The notes under the pieces are model-generated. The model made no database searches, had not been told where the DNA came from, and saw nothing but the letters and a program-made list of their open reading frames with translations. A stretch of DNA of 64,000 nt from Allobosea vaviloviae. GTDB taxonomy: Bacteria > Pseudomonadota > Alphaproteobacteria > Rhizobiales > Beijerinckiaceae. The stretch is taken from positions 62,001 to 126,000 of the forward strand of contig NZ_LGSZ01000022.1 in assembly GCF_001298265.1 (NCBI RefSeq), written 5' to 3'. Below are positions 18,817-28,063 of the stretch, in pieces. Numbering within the stretch: position 1 is the stretch's first letter; every line of letters starts with the position of its first letter. A program made the position numbers and the translations under genes.

Positions 18817-19793
18817 CACGGCTGTCCATCGAGCAGGCTGAAGGTCGCCTGACCGAGATCTTCGCCGAAGCGGGCGCCTCGCCCGCCAACGCGGCCTCCG
18901 TCGCCTGGGCTTTGGTGATGGCGGAAGCGGACGGCTTGAAGGGCCACGGCCTGTCGCGGGTGCCGACCTATCTCGCCATGCTCAGATCCGGCAAGATCGA
19001 CGGTCAGGCGGTTCCGATCGAAAGCCGCCCGAAGCCCGGCGTTCTGGCGATCGACGCCTGCCACGGCTTCGCCTATCCCGCCATCGACCTTGCCGTGATC
19101 GAACTGCCGGATATGACCCGCGCGCAGGGCGTGGTCGCCTGCCCGATCCGCCGGTCGAGCCATTGCGGCGCCGCCGGCTTGCATGTCGAGCGGCTGGCGC
19201 AGCAAGGCCTCGTCGCCATGCTCTTCGCCAACACCCCTGGCGCCATCGCCCCCTGGGGCGGCTCGAAGCCTGTCTTCGGCACGAACCCGATCGCCTTTGC
19301 CGCCCCGCTCGCCGGCCGCGAGCCTGTCGTCATCGACATGGCGCTGTCGAAGGTCGCGCGCGGCCCGATCGTCGCGGCCAGGCAGAAGGGCGAAGCGATT
19401 CCCGAGGGCTGGGCGCTCGACGTCCACGGCAAGCCGACGACCGATGCGGCCGCCGCGCTCGCCGGCACCATGGTCCCGCTCGGCGACGCCAAGGGCGCGA
19501 CGCTGGCGATGATGGTCGAGATCCTTGCGGCGGCGCTGGTCGGCGCGCATTTCGGCTTCCAAGCCTCGTCCTTCATCGATGCCGTGGGCGGGCCGCCCGA
19601 CACGGGCCAGCTCATCCTCGCCATCGACCCGCACGCCATGGGCGGCAACTGGTTCGACGAGCGTATGCGCGTCCTCACTCACGCCATCGAGGCGCAGGAG
19701 GGAACCAGGTTGCCGGGCGTCAGGCGGCTGGCGTTGCGGGCGAAGGCGAGGGCGGAAGGGATCGAGGTGGGTGAGGAGCTATTGGCACTCTGA
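18813..19793 (+). CDS. comC: (R)-sulfolactate dehydrogenase, malate/L-lactate dehydrogenase family
   Basis: This is a 326-residue oxidoreductase of the LDH2/MDG2 (YlbC/ComC) family, which has its own NAD(P)-binding fold. It shows GHGLSRVPTYL (His45), the catalytic His117 in SSHCGAAG, ANTPGAIAPWGG, GTNPIAFAAP and a C-terminal GGNWFDERM. In methanogens ComC acts in coenzyme M synthesis and in bacteria it reduces 3-sulfopyruvate to (R)-3-sulfolactate, the SuyAB substrate. Last gene of the operon, it converges on parE with only five bases between. A generic malate/ureidoglycolate dehydrogenase is the alternative if context is ignored. Confidence 0.85.
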   Translation: MTRLSIEQAEGRLTEIFAEAGASPANAASVAWALVMAEADGLKGHGLSRVPTYLAMLRSGKIDGQAVPIESRPKPGVLAIDACHGFAYPAIDLAVIELPDMTRAQGVVACPIRRSSHCGAAGLHVERLAQQGLVAMLFANTPGAIAPWGGSKPVFGTNPIAFAAPLAGREPVVIDMALSKVARGPIVAARQKGEAIPEGWALDVHGKPTTDAAAALAGTMVPLGDAKGATLAMMVEILAAALVGAHFGFQASSFIDAVGGPPDTGQLILAIDPHAMGGNWFDERMRVLTHAIEAQEGTRLPGVRRLALRAKARAEGIEVGEELLAL

Positions 19794-19798
19794 GCGTG

Positions 19799-20116
19799 TC
19801 AGAAGGTGCCTTGATCGAAGGCTCCCTTCAGATCGCGGCCACCATAGAGGATACGCATGATCACGATTTGCTGCGCATCGATCCGAAACGCGATCGTCAC
19901 TCGGCGCTCAACTTCGAACGTTCGCAAGCCAGGGTAGAGATCATCACGTCGCGTGCCGCGCTCCGGAAAGAAGGCGAGCGACCGGTAGCTCCGTTGGATG
20001 CGCCGGATGTAGCCAATCGCAGTATGTGCGCTGCCTCTCTCCGCAATCCAGTCATAGATTTCGCGGAGATCCTCGCGCGCGGCAGGCCTCAGCGTGATCT
20101 CAAAGCCTGGCGGCAT
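19799..20116 (-). CDS. parE: ParE/RelE-family toxin
   Basis: A 105-residue protein with the ParE fold: ITLRPAAREDLREIYDWIAERG helix pair, then LAFFPERGTRRDDLYPGLR and a C-terminal strand pair (VERRVTIAFRI, IVIMRILYGGRD). ParE toxins inhibit DNA gyrase. Its first 17 bases overlap the end of the antitoxin gene, the usual arrangement of type II modules, so translation is coupled. Autoregulation by the ParD-ParE complex is expected. Confidence 0.9.
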   Translation of the reverse strand: MPPGFEITLRPAAREDLREIYDWIAERGSAHTAIGYIRRIQRSYRSLAFFPERGTRRDDLYPGLRTFEVERRVTIAFRIDAQQIVIMRILYGGRDLKGAFDQGTF

Positions 20117-20378
20117 CGCGAGCCATGCGCTGCCTGTGATGCTTCTCCAGTTCCTCGAAAACCTGTTCAGCGGGGATTGACGGCCGCGGGTCAGCCATAG
20201 CCTCCTCGACCTTCGCCTTCAATTCGGCGTCGAAAGCACGTTCCTCGCGTGCCAGTGCTTCCAGCCCGGCACGCACGACCTCGCTAGGCGAGTCATATTC
20301 GCCGGAGCGGACGCGCTCCTCGACCTTTTCGGCGAGATCGCCGAGCGTCACCGTCAGTGTCGTGTTCGGATCATCCAT
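20100..20378 (-). CDS. parD: ParD-family antitoxin (ribbon-helix-helix)
   Basis: This is a 92-residue antitoxin. Its N-terminal ribbon-helix-helix (TTLTVTLGDLAEKVEERVRSG-like, residues ~5-50) has the ParD/CopG pattern DSPSEVVRAGLEALARE. A charged helical C-terminus wraps the toxin. GGAGG lies eight bases before the ATG. Frame overlap with parE is 17 bases. The module sits between comC and ade with no mobile-element remnants. Confidence 0.9.
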   Translation of the reverse strand: MDDPNTTLTVTLGDLAEKVEERVRSGEYDSPSEVVRAGLEALAREERAFDAELKAKVEEAMADPRPSIPAEQVFEELEKHHRQRMARDAARL

Positions 20379-20434
20379 CGCGAACCTCCATAGGCGAGGC
20401 TCAAAATGTAACACGGGTCTCGCAGCCGGGACAG

Positions 20435-22135
20435 TCAGACGAAGTCGAACTTGTCGACATCGACCAACCCCTTGTCGGTGATCTTCAGATGCGGGATCAC
20501 CGGCAGCGTCAGGAAAGCGACCTGCAGGAAGGGCTCGGCCAGCACGACGCCGAGCGCCTTGGCGGCAGCGCGTAGATCCTCCAGCCCATGCCGCACCGTC
20601 TCGAAAGGCTGGTCGCTCATCAGCCCCGCCACCGGCAGCGCCAGTTCCGCCGTCACCACCCCGCGATCGGCGACCGCGAACCCACCACCGATCTCGATCA
20701 GCCGGTTGGCGGCGGCGGCCATCGAGGCCTCGTCGACGCCGACGACGCAGAGATTGTGGCTGTCATGCCCAACCGAGGAGGCGATCGCCCCATGCTTCAT
20801 CCCGAAGCCATGGACGAATCCGGTCGCGATGCCCCCCGACTTGCCGTGACGCTCGATCACCGTGACCTTGACGGCGTCCTGATCGAGATCGGGCAGGGCC
20901 TCGCCATCGCGCGAGGGCAGGGACATGCTCAGCCGCTCGGTGATGATCCGCCCCGGCACGACGCCGATCACCGGCGTCTCGCCACCTCGCGCCACTGCCT
21001 TGAAGTCGGCGGGCGTCAGTGCGCGGCACGTCACGCTGCCGAGCCCGACCGGCTTGATTGGGGTGCGGTCTGCAAACAGCGCTGGTTCGACCAGCCTGCC
21101 GCCCGCAAAGACCTGTTGCACCGAGCAGGCCGCGAGATCCTCGACCAGCACGATGTCGGCGCGCTTGCCCGGCCCGATGAAGCCGCGATCGAACAGGCCG
21201 AAATTGCGCGCTGCGGAAAGCGTCGCGATGCGATAGGTCGCCAGCACATCCGCGCCATGGGCGATGGCGGAGCGGATCATGTAGTCGAGATGGCCTTCCT
21301 CGGCGATATCGAGCGGGTTGCGGTCGTCGGTGCAGAAGGCCAGAAACGGCGAGGCGTCGCGCGAGATCAGCGGGATCAGCGCGTGCAGATCCTTCGAGAC
21401 GGAACCCTCGCGGATCAGGATCGCCATGCCCTTGGCGAGCTTCTCGCGGGCCTCGTCCGCCGTCGTCGTCTCGTGGTCGGTGCGGATGCCGGCGGCGAGA
21501 TAGGCGTTGAGGTCCATCCCTCGGACCAGCGGCGCGTGCCCGTCGATATGACGCTCGGAAAAGGCTTCGAGCTTGGCGAGGCATGCGGGATCGCGATGGA
21601 TCACGCCGGGGAAGTTCATGAACTCGGCCAGCCCGATCACCTTGGGATGGTCCATCATCGGCGTGAGGTCGCCGGCATCCAGCCGCGCCCCGGCCGTCTC
21701 GAGATGCGTCGCCGGAACGCAGCTCGACAGGTTGACGCGCAGGTCCATCCGCATCGCCTGCGCGCATTCCAGGAAGTAGGCGATGCCCTCGACGCCGAGC
21801 ACATTGGCGATCTCATGGGGATCGCAGATCGCGGTCGTGACGCCATGCGGCAGGACGCAGCGCTCGAACTCCAGCGGCGTCACCAGCGAGGATTCGACAT
21901 GGAGATGCGTGTCGATGAACCCCGGCACGGCGATCAGCCCGGCGGCGTCGAATTCGACCTTGCCCTCATAGCGGCCATACGTGCCGACGATGGTGTCGCC
22001 GCAAACGGCGATGTCGCTCTCGACGAGGGCGCCGGTGACGAGGTCGAACAGCCTCGCGCCTCTGATGACGAGATCGGCGGGCTCGTCGCCATGTCCCTGG
22101 GCGATCCGGCGGGCGAGTGTGGCGGCATCGGTCAT
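20435..22135 (-). CDS. ade: Adenine deaminase
   Basis: This amidohydrolase converts adenine to hypoxanthine and ammonia in purine salvage. The 566-residue protein has the metal motif DTHLHVES near residue 90, [27 protein letters not shown], and the C-terminal adenine deaminase domain with [13 protein letters not shown] and GGFAVADRG. Length matches the family. The start [16 protein letters not shown] is conserved; upstream codons run into the palindromic repeat at 22212-22347 and are not coding. Confidence 0.93.
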   Translation of the reverse strand: MTDAATLARRIAQGHGDEPADLVIRGARLFDLVTGALVESDIAVCGDTIVGTYGRYEGKVEFDAAGLIAVPGFIDTHLHVESSLVTPLEFERCVLPHGVTTAICDPHEIANVLGVEGIAYFLECAQAMRMDLRVNLSSCVPATHLETAGARLDAGDLTPMMDHPKVIGLAEFMNFPGVIHRDPACLAKLEAFSERHIDGHAPLVRGMDLNAYLAAGIRTDHETTTADEAREKLAKGMAILIREGSVSKDLHALIPLISRDASPFLAFCTDDRNPLDIAEEGHLDYMIRSAIAHGADVLATYRIATLSAARNFGLFDRGFIGPGKRADIVLVEDLAACSVQQVFAGGRLVEPALFADRTPIKPVGLGSVTCRALTPADFKAVARGGETPVIGVVPGRIITERLSMSLPSRDGEALPDLDQDAVKVTVIERHGKSGGIATGFVHGFGMKHGAIASSVGHDSHNLCVVGVDEASMAAAANRLIEIGGGFAVADRGVVTAELALPVAGLMSDQPFETVRHGLEDLRAAAKALGVVLAEPFLQVAFLTLPVIPHLKITDKGLVDVDKFDFV

Positions 22136-22211
22136 GTGGTCGTGTCCAATCGGGTGGCGTCGCTGCCAACCTGCATGGGGCAATTGGGATTGTCGATCCG
22201 TTCGCGCGCGC

Positions 22212-22347
22212 GTCATCCCGGGCAAGCGGCGAAGCCGCGCCGACCCGGGATCCATTCCGGAACGGCAACGCTTGAGTGCCAAGGCGTTCATCTGGCATCG
22301 TTCCGGAATGGGTCCCGGGTCTGCGCTACGCTTCGCCCGGGACGACG
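22212..22347. repeat. Imperfect palindromic repeat, CGTCATCCCGGG family
   Basis: Outer arms CGTCATCCCGGGC and GCCCGGGACGACG pair almost perfectly, and inner segments ACCCGGGATCCATTCCGGAAC and the matching GTTCCGGAATGGGTCCCGGGT pair as well. It is related in its arms to the elements at 28965, 41756, 46131 and 60035. Confidence 0.8.
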
Positions 22348-22365
22348 GCGCGCTAAGGGACGGGG

Positions 22366-22650
22366 ATGTGGGTCTATCTGCTTGCGAGCAAGAAAGGCGG
22401 CACGCTGTATGTCGGCGTCACCAACTCACTCTCGCGTCGCGTATCGGAGCATCGTGACGGCCGGGGCTCGGAATTCGCCGCCCGCCATGGCGCTCTGCGC
22501 CTTGTTTATGCCGAGCATTTCGATACGCCTGACGAAGCCATCGCCCAGGAAAAGCGGATCAAGCACTGGCGCCGATCCTGGAAGATTGCGCTGATCGAGC
22601 GCGCCAACCTGGACTGGAATGATCTATATCCGACGACGCATCTCGACTGA
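22366..22650 (+). CDS. GIY-YIG nuclease domain protein
   Basis: A 94-residue single-domain protein: [18 protein letters not shown] is the GIY-YIG strand-helix (YLL and YVG replacing the canonical triads), then Arg in [11 protein letters not shown], and Glu in [20 protein letters not shown]0213-like small GIY-YIG proteins are common; roles include DNA repair or cleavage but are unproven. The gene starts 19 bases after a palindromic repeat and is followed by the UPF0173 hydrolase 21 bases later. Confidence 0.88.
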   Translation: MWVYLLASKKGGTLYVGVTNSLSRRVSEHRDGRGSEFAARHGALRLVYAEHFDTPDEAIAQEKRIKHWRRSWKIALIERANLDWNDLYPTTHLD

Positions 22651-22671
22651 GCGATTATTCTGGAGCCCTCG

Positions 22672-23370
22672 ATGAAACTCACCTGGTTCGGCCATTCCGC
22701 ATTCCGCATCGATCTCGCCGGGGCCTCCCTGCTGATCGACCCGTTCTTCACGGGCAATCCGGCCTTTGAGGGCGATGCCGCGGCTGTCACGAAGGGCGTC
22801 AGTCATATCGTCGTTACCCATGGCCATGGCGACCATATCGGCGATGCGCTCGCGATCGCCGAGGCCAATGACGCCACGGTGATCACGAATTATGACCTGT
22901 GCATGTATCTCGCCTCGAAGGAGCTGAAGCGGTTCGAGCCGATGAACACGGGCGGCACGGTCGATTGCGGGGCCTTCTCGGTGAGCCTGGTCCGGGCGGA
23001 TCATTCGGCCGGTCTGGTCGAGGCCGGCGTCGGTTTTCCGCTCGGCAATCCCAATGGCGCGATCATCAAGGCCAAGGGCGAGAAGACGCTCTGGCACATG
23101 GGCGACACCGACATCTTCGCCGACATGGCGCTGATCAGCGAGATCCACGGCGTCGAGATCTGCATCTGCCCGATCGGCGACCGCTTCACCATGGGCGGCA
23201 AGGTCGCGGCGCTCGCCATGACCCGCTTCGTCAAGCCGCAGACGGCGATCCCCTGCCATTACGGCTCGTTTCCGATGATCGACCAGAACGCCGATGCGTT
23301 CGCCGCGGGACTGAGCGGGTCTGACGTGAAGGCGCTGATTCCGGGAAAGGGCGAGACGGTCGAACTATGA
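22672..23370 (+). CDS. UPF0173 metal-dependent hydrolase (metallo-beta-lactamase fold)
   Basis: This is a 232-residue cytoplasmic hydrolase of the UlaG-like MBL superfamily. The metal motif is [10 protein letters not shown] (about residues 43-52), followed by ADHSAG, MGDTDIF (Asp ligand) and the late His in CHYGSF. The physiological substrate is unknown, although relatives act on phosphodiester or lactone bonds. Its start follows GGAGCC. Confidence 0.9.
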   Translation: MKLTWFGHSAFRIDLAGASLLIDPFFTGNPAFEGDAAAVTKGVSHIVVTHGHGDHIGDALAIAEANDATVITNYDLCMYLASKELKRFEPMNTGGTVDCGAFSVSLVRADHSAGLVEAGVGFPLGNPNGAIIKAKGEKTLWHMGDTDIFADMALISEIHGVEICICPIGDRFTMGGKVAALAMTRFVKPQTAIPCHYGSFPMIDQNADAFAAGLSGSDVKALIPGKGETVEL

Positions 23371-23403
23371 TCGCCGCGTGAGAGACCCGGGCGCGCGGTC
23401 TAT

Positions 23404-23433
23404 CCCCGGGCCGATCGCAGATCGGACCCGGGG
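23404..23433. terminator. GC-rich hairpin between convergent genes
   Basis: CCCCGGG and CCCGGGG flank an inner CGATC-GCA-GATCG stem, giving a long imperfect hairpin between the convergent UPF0173 and metY genes. It could terminate both or be a trimmed member of the dispersed palindromes. No T-run is present. Confidence 0.45.
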
Positions 23434-23459
23434 GCCTCGCCCGAGAATCAGGGCTCCGC

Positions 23460-24737
23460 TCAGGCCAGCGCCTGATCGAGATCGTCGGTCAGGTCCTGCA
23501 CATCCTCCAGCCCGATCGACAGGCGGATGACTTGCGGGCCGGCGCCGGACGCCGTCTTCTGCTCGTCGCTGAGCTGGCGATGCGTGGTCGAGGCCGGGTG
23601 GATCACCAGCGAGCGCGTGTCGCCGATATTGGCCAGATGCGAGAACAGCTTCAGCTCGGTGACCAGCTTGACGCCGGCCTCGTAGCCGCCCTTGAGCCCG
23701 AAGGTGAAGACCGCGCCGGCGCCCTTGGGCGAATAGCGCTTGGCGAGATCATGATACTTGTCGCCGGTCAGGCCGGGATAGCTGACCCATTCCACCGCCG
23801 GATGCTTCGAGAGATGCGTCGCGACCGCGAGCGCGCTCTCGCAATGGCGCTGCATGCGCAGCGGCAGCGTCTCGATGCCGGTCAGGATCATGAAGGCGTT
23901 GAAGGGGGAGAGCGCCGGCCCCATGTCGCGCAGGCCGAGCACGCGGGTCGCGATGGCGAAGGCGAAATTGCCGAAGGTCTCGCCCAGCACCATGCCGTTA
24001 TATTCCGGCCGCGGCTTGGAGAGCATCGGGTAGCGATCGTCGCCGACCCAGTTGAACGAGCCGCCATCGACGATGATGCCGCCGATCGAATTGCCGTGGC
24101 CGCCGAGGAACTTCGTCAGCGAATGCACGACGATGTCGGCGCCGTGTTCGAAGGGCCGGATCAGGTAGGGCGTCGCCATGGTGTTGTCGACGATCAGCGG
24201 GATGTTGTGCTTTTTGGCGATCGCCGAGATGCCGGCGATGTCGACGACGACGCCACCGGGATTGGCGATGGATTCGATGAAGATCGCCTTGGTCTTCGGC
24301 GTCACCGCCGCAGCGAAGGACTCCAGATCGTCGGAATCGGCCCAGATCACGTTCCAACCGAAATTCTTGTAGGAATGGTTGAACTGGTTGATCGAGCCGC
24401 CATAGAGCTTGCGCGCCGCGACGAACTCGTCGCCTGGCTGCATCAGCGCGTGGAAGCACAGGAATTCGGCCGCATGGCCGGACGCCACGGCGAGGGCCGC
24501 CGTGCCGCCCTCCAGCGCCGCGACGCGCTCCTCCAGCACGGCATTCGTCGGGTTGCCGATGCGGGTGTAGATGTTGCCGAAGGCCTGCAGCCCGAACAGC
24601 GAGGCGGCATGGTCGACATCGTCGAAGACGAAGGACGTGGTCTGGTAGATCGGCGTGGCGCGCGCGCCGGTGGCCGCATCGGGCGCGGCGCCGGCATGGA
24701 TGGCGAGCGTATGGAACCCGGGTGCCCGGTCGGTCAT
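23460..24737 (-). CDS. metY: O-acetylhomoserine sulfhydrylase (aminocarboxypropyltransferase)
   Basis: This PLP enzyme makes homocysteine from O-acetylhomoserine and sulfide in methionine synthesis. The 425-residue protein belongs to the Cys/Met metabolism family. YTRIGNPTN near residue 57, [19 protein letters not shown], and the PLP lysine Lys209 in HSLTKFLGG are seen, and the C-terminal [14 protein letters not shown] is typical of MetY. Two hairpins in the leader could regulate it. Confidence 0.93.
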   Translation of the reverse strand: MTDRAPGFHTLAIHAGAAPDAATGARATPIYQTTSFVFDDVDHAASLFGLQAFGNIYTRIGNPTNAVLEERVAALEGGTAALAVASGHAAEFLCFHALMQPGDEFVAARKLYGGSINQFNHSYKNFGWNVIWADSDDLESFAAAVTPKTKAIFIESIANPGGVVVDIAGISAIAKKHNIPLIVDNTMATPYLIRPFEHGADIVVHSLTKFLGGHGNSIGGIIVDGGSFNWVGDDRYPMLSKPRPEYNGMVLGETFGNFAFAIATRVLGLRDMGPALSPFNAFMILTGIETLPLRMQRHCESALAVATHLSKHPAVEWVSYPGLTGDKYHDLAKRYSPKGAGAVFTFGLKGGYEAGVKLVTELKLFSHLANIGDTRSLVIHPASTTHRQLSDEQKTASGAGPQVIRLSIGLEDVQDLTDDLDQALA

Positions 24738-24776
24738 GGCCTACTCCCTGCGATCTTCTGAAATGCGAGACGTTGC

Positions 24777-24829
24777 GTTCGTTTTAAAGAACGAACCAGG
24801 GGGCGTCAAACCCATTGCCGCCCTGACGC
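24777..24829 (-). promoter_or_regulatory. Structured leader/operator region upstream of metY
   Basis: Two inverted repeats lie 40-92 bases upstream of metY: GTTCGTT-TTAAAG-AACGAAC (24777-24796, perfect 7-bp arms) and GCGTCA...TGACGC (24803-24829, 15-base spacer). They could be an operator or RNA hairpins. The layout does not match the SAM-II consensus as I know it. Confidence 0.4.
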
Positions 24830-24867
24830 ACCGTGACGTGGCCGCAGGGTTGAGTTAGCAACGTTGG

Positions 24868-27800
24868 ATGACGACCATCAATCTGCTTCAGGCTTATGCG
24901 CGCCGCATCCGAGATCTGCGTCGCGCCAATGCGGATGTGCCTGAGACCGGGCTGGCTCCCGCATTCCAGACGCTGTTGCAAGCTCTGACCGCTGGGCCGC
25001 TCGCCGGCCAGGGGCTGACCGTCGTCCCGGAATTCAACAATCCCGGATTTGGGCGGCCCGATATCGCGCTCATGCGGGCGGGAAGCCCGGCGCGGGCTTT
25101 CGTCGAGCTGAAATCACTCTCCAAGCCTGCCGATCCGACGCGCTGGCGCGACAATGACAGGCGCCAGTTCGTCTTGGCCCAAGAGCTCGCCTCATGGGCG
25201 AGCTGTAATTTTCACGAGATCAGGCTGTTCGCCCGCGGCGAGGAGGTCGCGCTGGCGAGCGTCGTACCTGAGGCCGCGCTGCGTCCCGACCGTGACGACG
25301 CCCGGGCGGACCGGCTGATCGCGCAGCATGACAGCGCGCCACTGATCCGTCTGGTCGAGCGGCTGTGCCTCTCTGCCGGCCAGGAACCGACGGCTCGGGA
25401 CGCGCCGCATCTGGCGAAGTTGCTGGCGCATTCGGCGCGGCTGGTGCGCGGCATCGTGCAGGATCGCCTGAGCGAACTCAGGCGGCTGGGTGTGGACCAG
25501 CACGCGCTGCTCGATGTGCGGCGGGTCTTTCGCGACGAGCTCTACGCCCACCCGGAAGCTGGCGGATACCCCGAGGCCGATTTCGACGTGCTGTTCTCGG
25601 CGGCATTTGCGCAGACTCTGGCGTTCGGTCTCCTGCTTGTCAGGGAAGCGCGTAACGAGCCGGTCGGGGCCGATGCCTGGCGTCATATGCCCGGCGAGCA
25701 TCCGCTGATGCAGACCGCGCTGCGCCTGCTGAGCTTCGACGAGGTGGTGGCGGAGATCGGCGTTGGGTTCGACGCGATGCGTGACACCATCAACAGCTTC
25801 ACGCCCGACATCCTCGCAGTCGGCGCCGATGGACGCGACCCGATCCTGTATTTTTACGAGAATTTCCTCGAAACCTTCGATCCCGACGCGCGCGAACGCT
25901 TCGGCGTCTATTACACACCGATCGAGGTCGTGCGCTTCATGTGCGGCGCGCTGGACTGCGCGTTGAAGGAGCGGCTGGCGCCGCGTGGGCTCCGCGACGA
26001 GGCGGTCACCATCCTCGATCCGGCCACCGGCACTGGCACCTTTCTGCTCGGACTGGCCGAGCGGGTCTGGTCGCAGGCCGCGGCCAGCGACGGGCCTGGC
26101 ATGGCGGCCCTTGAGCTGCGCAATCTCGCCGGGCGGCTCTTCGGTTTCGAGCTTCTGGTCGGACCCTATGCTGTGGCGCATTATCGTCTGCATCATGCCT
26201 TGCAGCGTCCAGCCGGGCCGGGCGAAGCGCCCCGGCCGGCGCTGCAACTCCCGCGGCTGGGCGTCTACCTCGCCGATACGCTGTCGCGGCCGGGCGCGGA
26301 TGCTGCGGCCGGTCATCTTGGTTTCGTCGGCGAAGGCATCGCCGAGGAGCGGCGCGAGGCGAACCGCATCAAGGCGGCCCAGCCGATCATGGCGATCATC
26401 GGCAATCCGCCCTACCGACGGCTCGAGGAGGGAGAAAACCGGACCCTCGTCGGCGACTGGATGGACGGACTCTGGGATGACCTCAAGCGCCCGGTCAGGG
26501 ACGCCGGCCAGGGAGGCCAACTCAACACCTTTCCGGAATTCTCGGTCGCCTTCTGGCGCTGGGCCCTCTGGAAGCTGTTCGATTCCGACGATGCGCCGCA
26601 GCGCGGCGTCGTCGCCTTCATCACCAACCGCAAATTCCTGACCGGCTGGCCTTATGCGGGTCTGCGCCAGATGATGCGCCGGCGCTTCGACCGCATCGAG
26701 ATCATCGACCTTCGCGGAGATGTGCGGCGCGGTGAGCGCGCCGGCGTCGAAGACGACCAGGGCGTGTTCAACATCCAGGTCGGAACGGCGATCACCATCG
26801 CGATCGCCGACGGCAGCAAGGCAGAGGGGGCCTTGGCGGAGGTCCGTTACCTCGACTCCTGGGCGGAAGGGCGGTTTTCCCGGCGCGCAAAGCTCGAATG
26901 GCTGGAAAATGCGGCGGCGGTCGGACGGCTGGCGAACGACGTATCGGTTGAGCGGCCGGAACTTGATGACTTTCGCCCAGAGCCGTTCATGAACGGCGAG
27001 TGGGTCTCACTGTCTGAGCTCTTTGGCTTCCAGCGCAGCGGCGTCCAAACCAAACGCGACTCTTTCGCCTATGCAACGTCGCGCCAACTCTTGCGGGAGC
27101 GGATCGATACGCTCCGGCGCATTCCTGATGAGCAAGCTGCGAACCTCTTTCATCCCACAGCCGCGCGCACCTTGGCCAGCGCGAGGGCGCGCGATTTTGA
27201 AGATCGCCATGCAATACGATCAGCTTACAGGCCATTCGATGTTCGGTGGCTCTATAACGACTTCGCATTCATTGACCGCCCAAGACCTGAACTTCAAGCC
27301 GTGTGGGGGCAGCAGAATCTCGCACTTTATGCTCTGCCGGGCGGCGTAGGCTCAGGTCCTGCCGTCTGGTGTCATGGGCTGCTGCCCGACTATCACGCGT
27401 TTCGCGGCAGCTATGGCGGCTATGCCTTTCCGCTGCACGACCGCCGCCCCGAAAGCGCCGGGACCAATCTGTCGCCGGCTCTCTTGGCGGGCCTTGCCGC
27501 AGCCTATGGCGCAGCGGTGACGCCCGAGGCGACGTTCGACGCCATTCTCGGCCTGCTCTCGGCCACCTCCTACACGTTGCGCTTCGCCGAGGATCTGGAG
27601 GATGTCTTTCCCCATGTTCCTTTCCCGGCGGCACGCGCGACATTCGACGAGGCGGGCCGGATCGGTGCTGAGATACGAGCGCTAGAGACATTCGTGCGTG
27701 CGCCGGCTGCACGGCCGCCGGGCTTTACGCGCGTCGATAGTGAGCCGCGTGGCCCCGTCGCCCCCGTCGCCTATGTCGATGGCGCCATCACGCTTTGCGC

Positions 27801-28044
27801 CGATGGTTCCGGCCGCATCAGCGGCATCCCCTGGGAGGTCTGGGAGTTTTCCGTCAGCGGCTACCGCGTCTTGCCGCGCTGGATCGACGGGCGTCAGGGA
27901 CTGCCTGCCGATCTCGCTCTCGTTCGCGAGCTGCGCGATATCTGTGGGCGGATTGCCGAGCTGATTGAACTCTTCGCAGGGGCCGATACGGTTCTCGCCG
28001 ACGCCATCGCCAACCCGTTGAGTCGGGAGGCGCTGGGATTGTGA
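24868..28044 (+). CDS. Single-chain restriction-modification enzyme, type-ISP-like, without helicase
   Basis: This is a 1058-residue protein. The N-terminus has a PD-(D/E)XK-like nuclease pattern, PD (64-65) with ELK (80-82). A helical region follows, then an N6-adenine methyltransferase core: YYTPIEVVRFM, motif I DPATGTGTF near 384 and catalytic NPPY at about 513. The C-terminal half contains a type-ISP-like specificity region (SLSELFGFQRSGVQTKRD, then FDVRWLYNDFAFIDRPRPEL). Known type ISP enzymes such as LlaBIII are about 1.5 times longer because they carry a RecA-like helicase; none is present here. The layout therefore resembles type IIG. A 100-residue gene follows 19 bases later. It lies among housekeeping genes with no integrase or transposase remnants. 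Confidence 0.85.
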   Translation: MTTINLLQAYARRIRDLRRANADVPETGLAPAFQTLLQALTAGPLAGQGLTVVPEFNNPGFGRPDIALMRAGSPARAFVELKSLSKPADPTRWRDNDRRQFVLAQELASWASCNFHEIRLFARGEEVALASVVPEAALRPDRDDARADRLIAQHDSAPLIRLVERLCLSAGQEPTARDAPHLAKLLAHSARLVRGIVQDRLSELRRLGVDQHALLDVRRVFRDELYAHPEAGGYPEADFDVLFSAAFAQTLAFGLLLVREARNEPVGADAWRHMPGEHPLMQTALRLLSFDEVVAEIGVGFDAMRDTINSFTPDILAVGADGRDPILYFYENFLETFDPDARERFGVYYTPIEVVRFMCGALDCALKERLAPRGLRDEAVTILDPATGTGTFLLGLAERVWSQAAASDGPGMAALELRNLAGRLFGFELLVGPYAVAHYRLHHALQRPAGPGEAPRPALQLPRLGVYLADTLSRPGADAAAGHLGFVGEGIAEERREANRIKAAQPIMAIIGNPPYRRLEEGENRTLVGDWMDGLWDDLKRPVRDAGQGGQLNTFPEFSVAFWRWALWKLFDSDDAPQRGVVAFITNRKFLTGWPYAGLRQMMRRRFDRIEIIDLRGDVRRGERAGVEDDQGVFNIQVGTAITIAIADGSKAEGALAEVRYLDSWAEGRFSRRAKLEWLENAAAVGRLANDVSVERPELDDFRPEPFMNGEWVSLSELFGFQRSGVQTKRDSFAYATSRQLLRERIDTLRRIPDEQAANLFHPTAARTLASARARDFEDRHAIRSAYRPFDVRWLYNDFAFIDRPRPELQAVWGQQNLALYALPGGVGSGPAVWCHGLLPDYHAFRGSYGGYAFPLHDRRPESAGTNLSPALLAGLAAAYGAAVTPEATFDAILGLLSATSYTLRFAEDLEDVFPHVPFPAARATFDEAGRIGAEIRALETFVRAPAARPPGFTRVDSEPRGPVAPVAYVDGAITLCADGSGRISGIPWEVWEFSVSGYRVLPRWIDGRQGLPADLALVRELRDICGRIAELIELFAGADTVLADAIANPLSREALGL

Positions 28045-28063
28045 TGTGTGGTGAAGGCCCCGG

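Noticed and set aside
24738-24867. SAM-II riboswitch before metY
   Set aside because: Hairpin layout and the A-rich 3' segment do not match the consensus I know.
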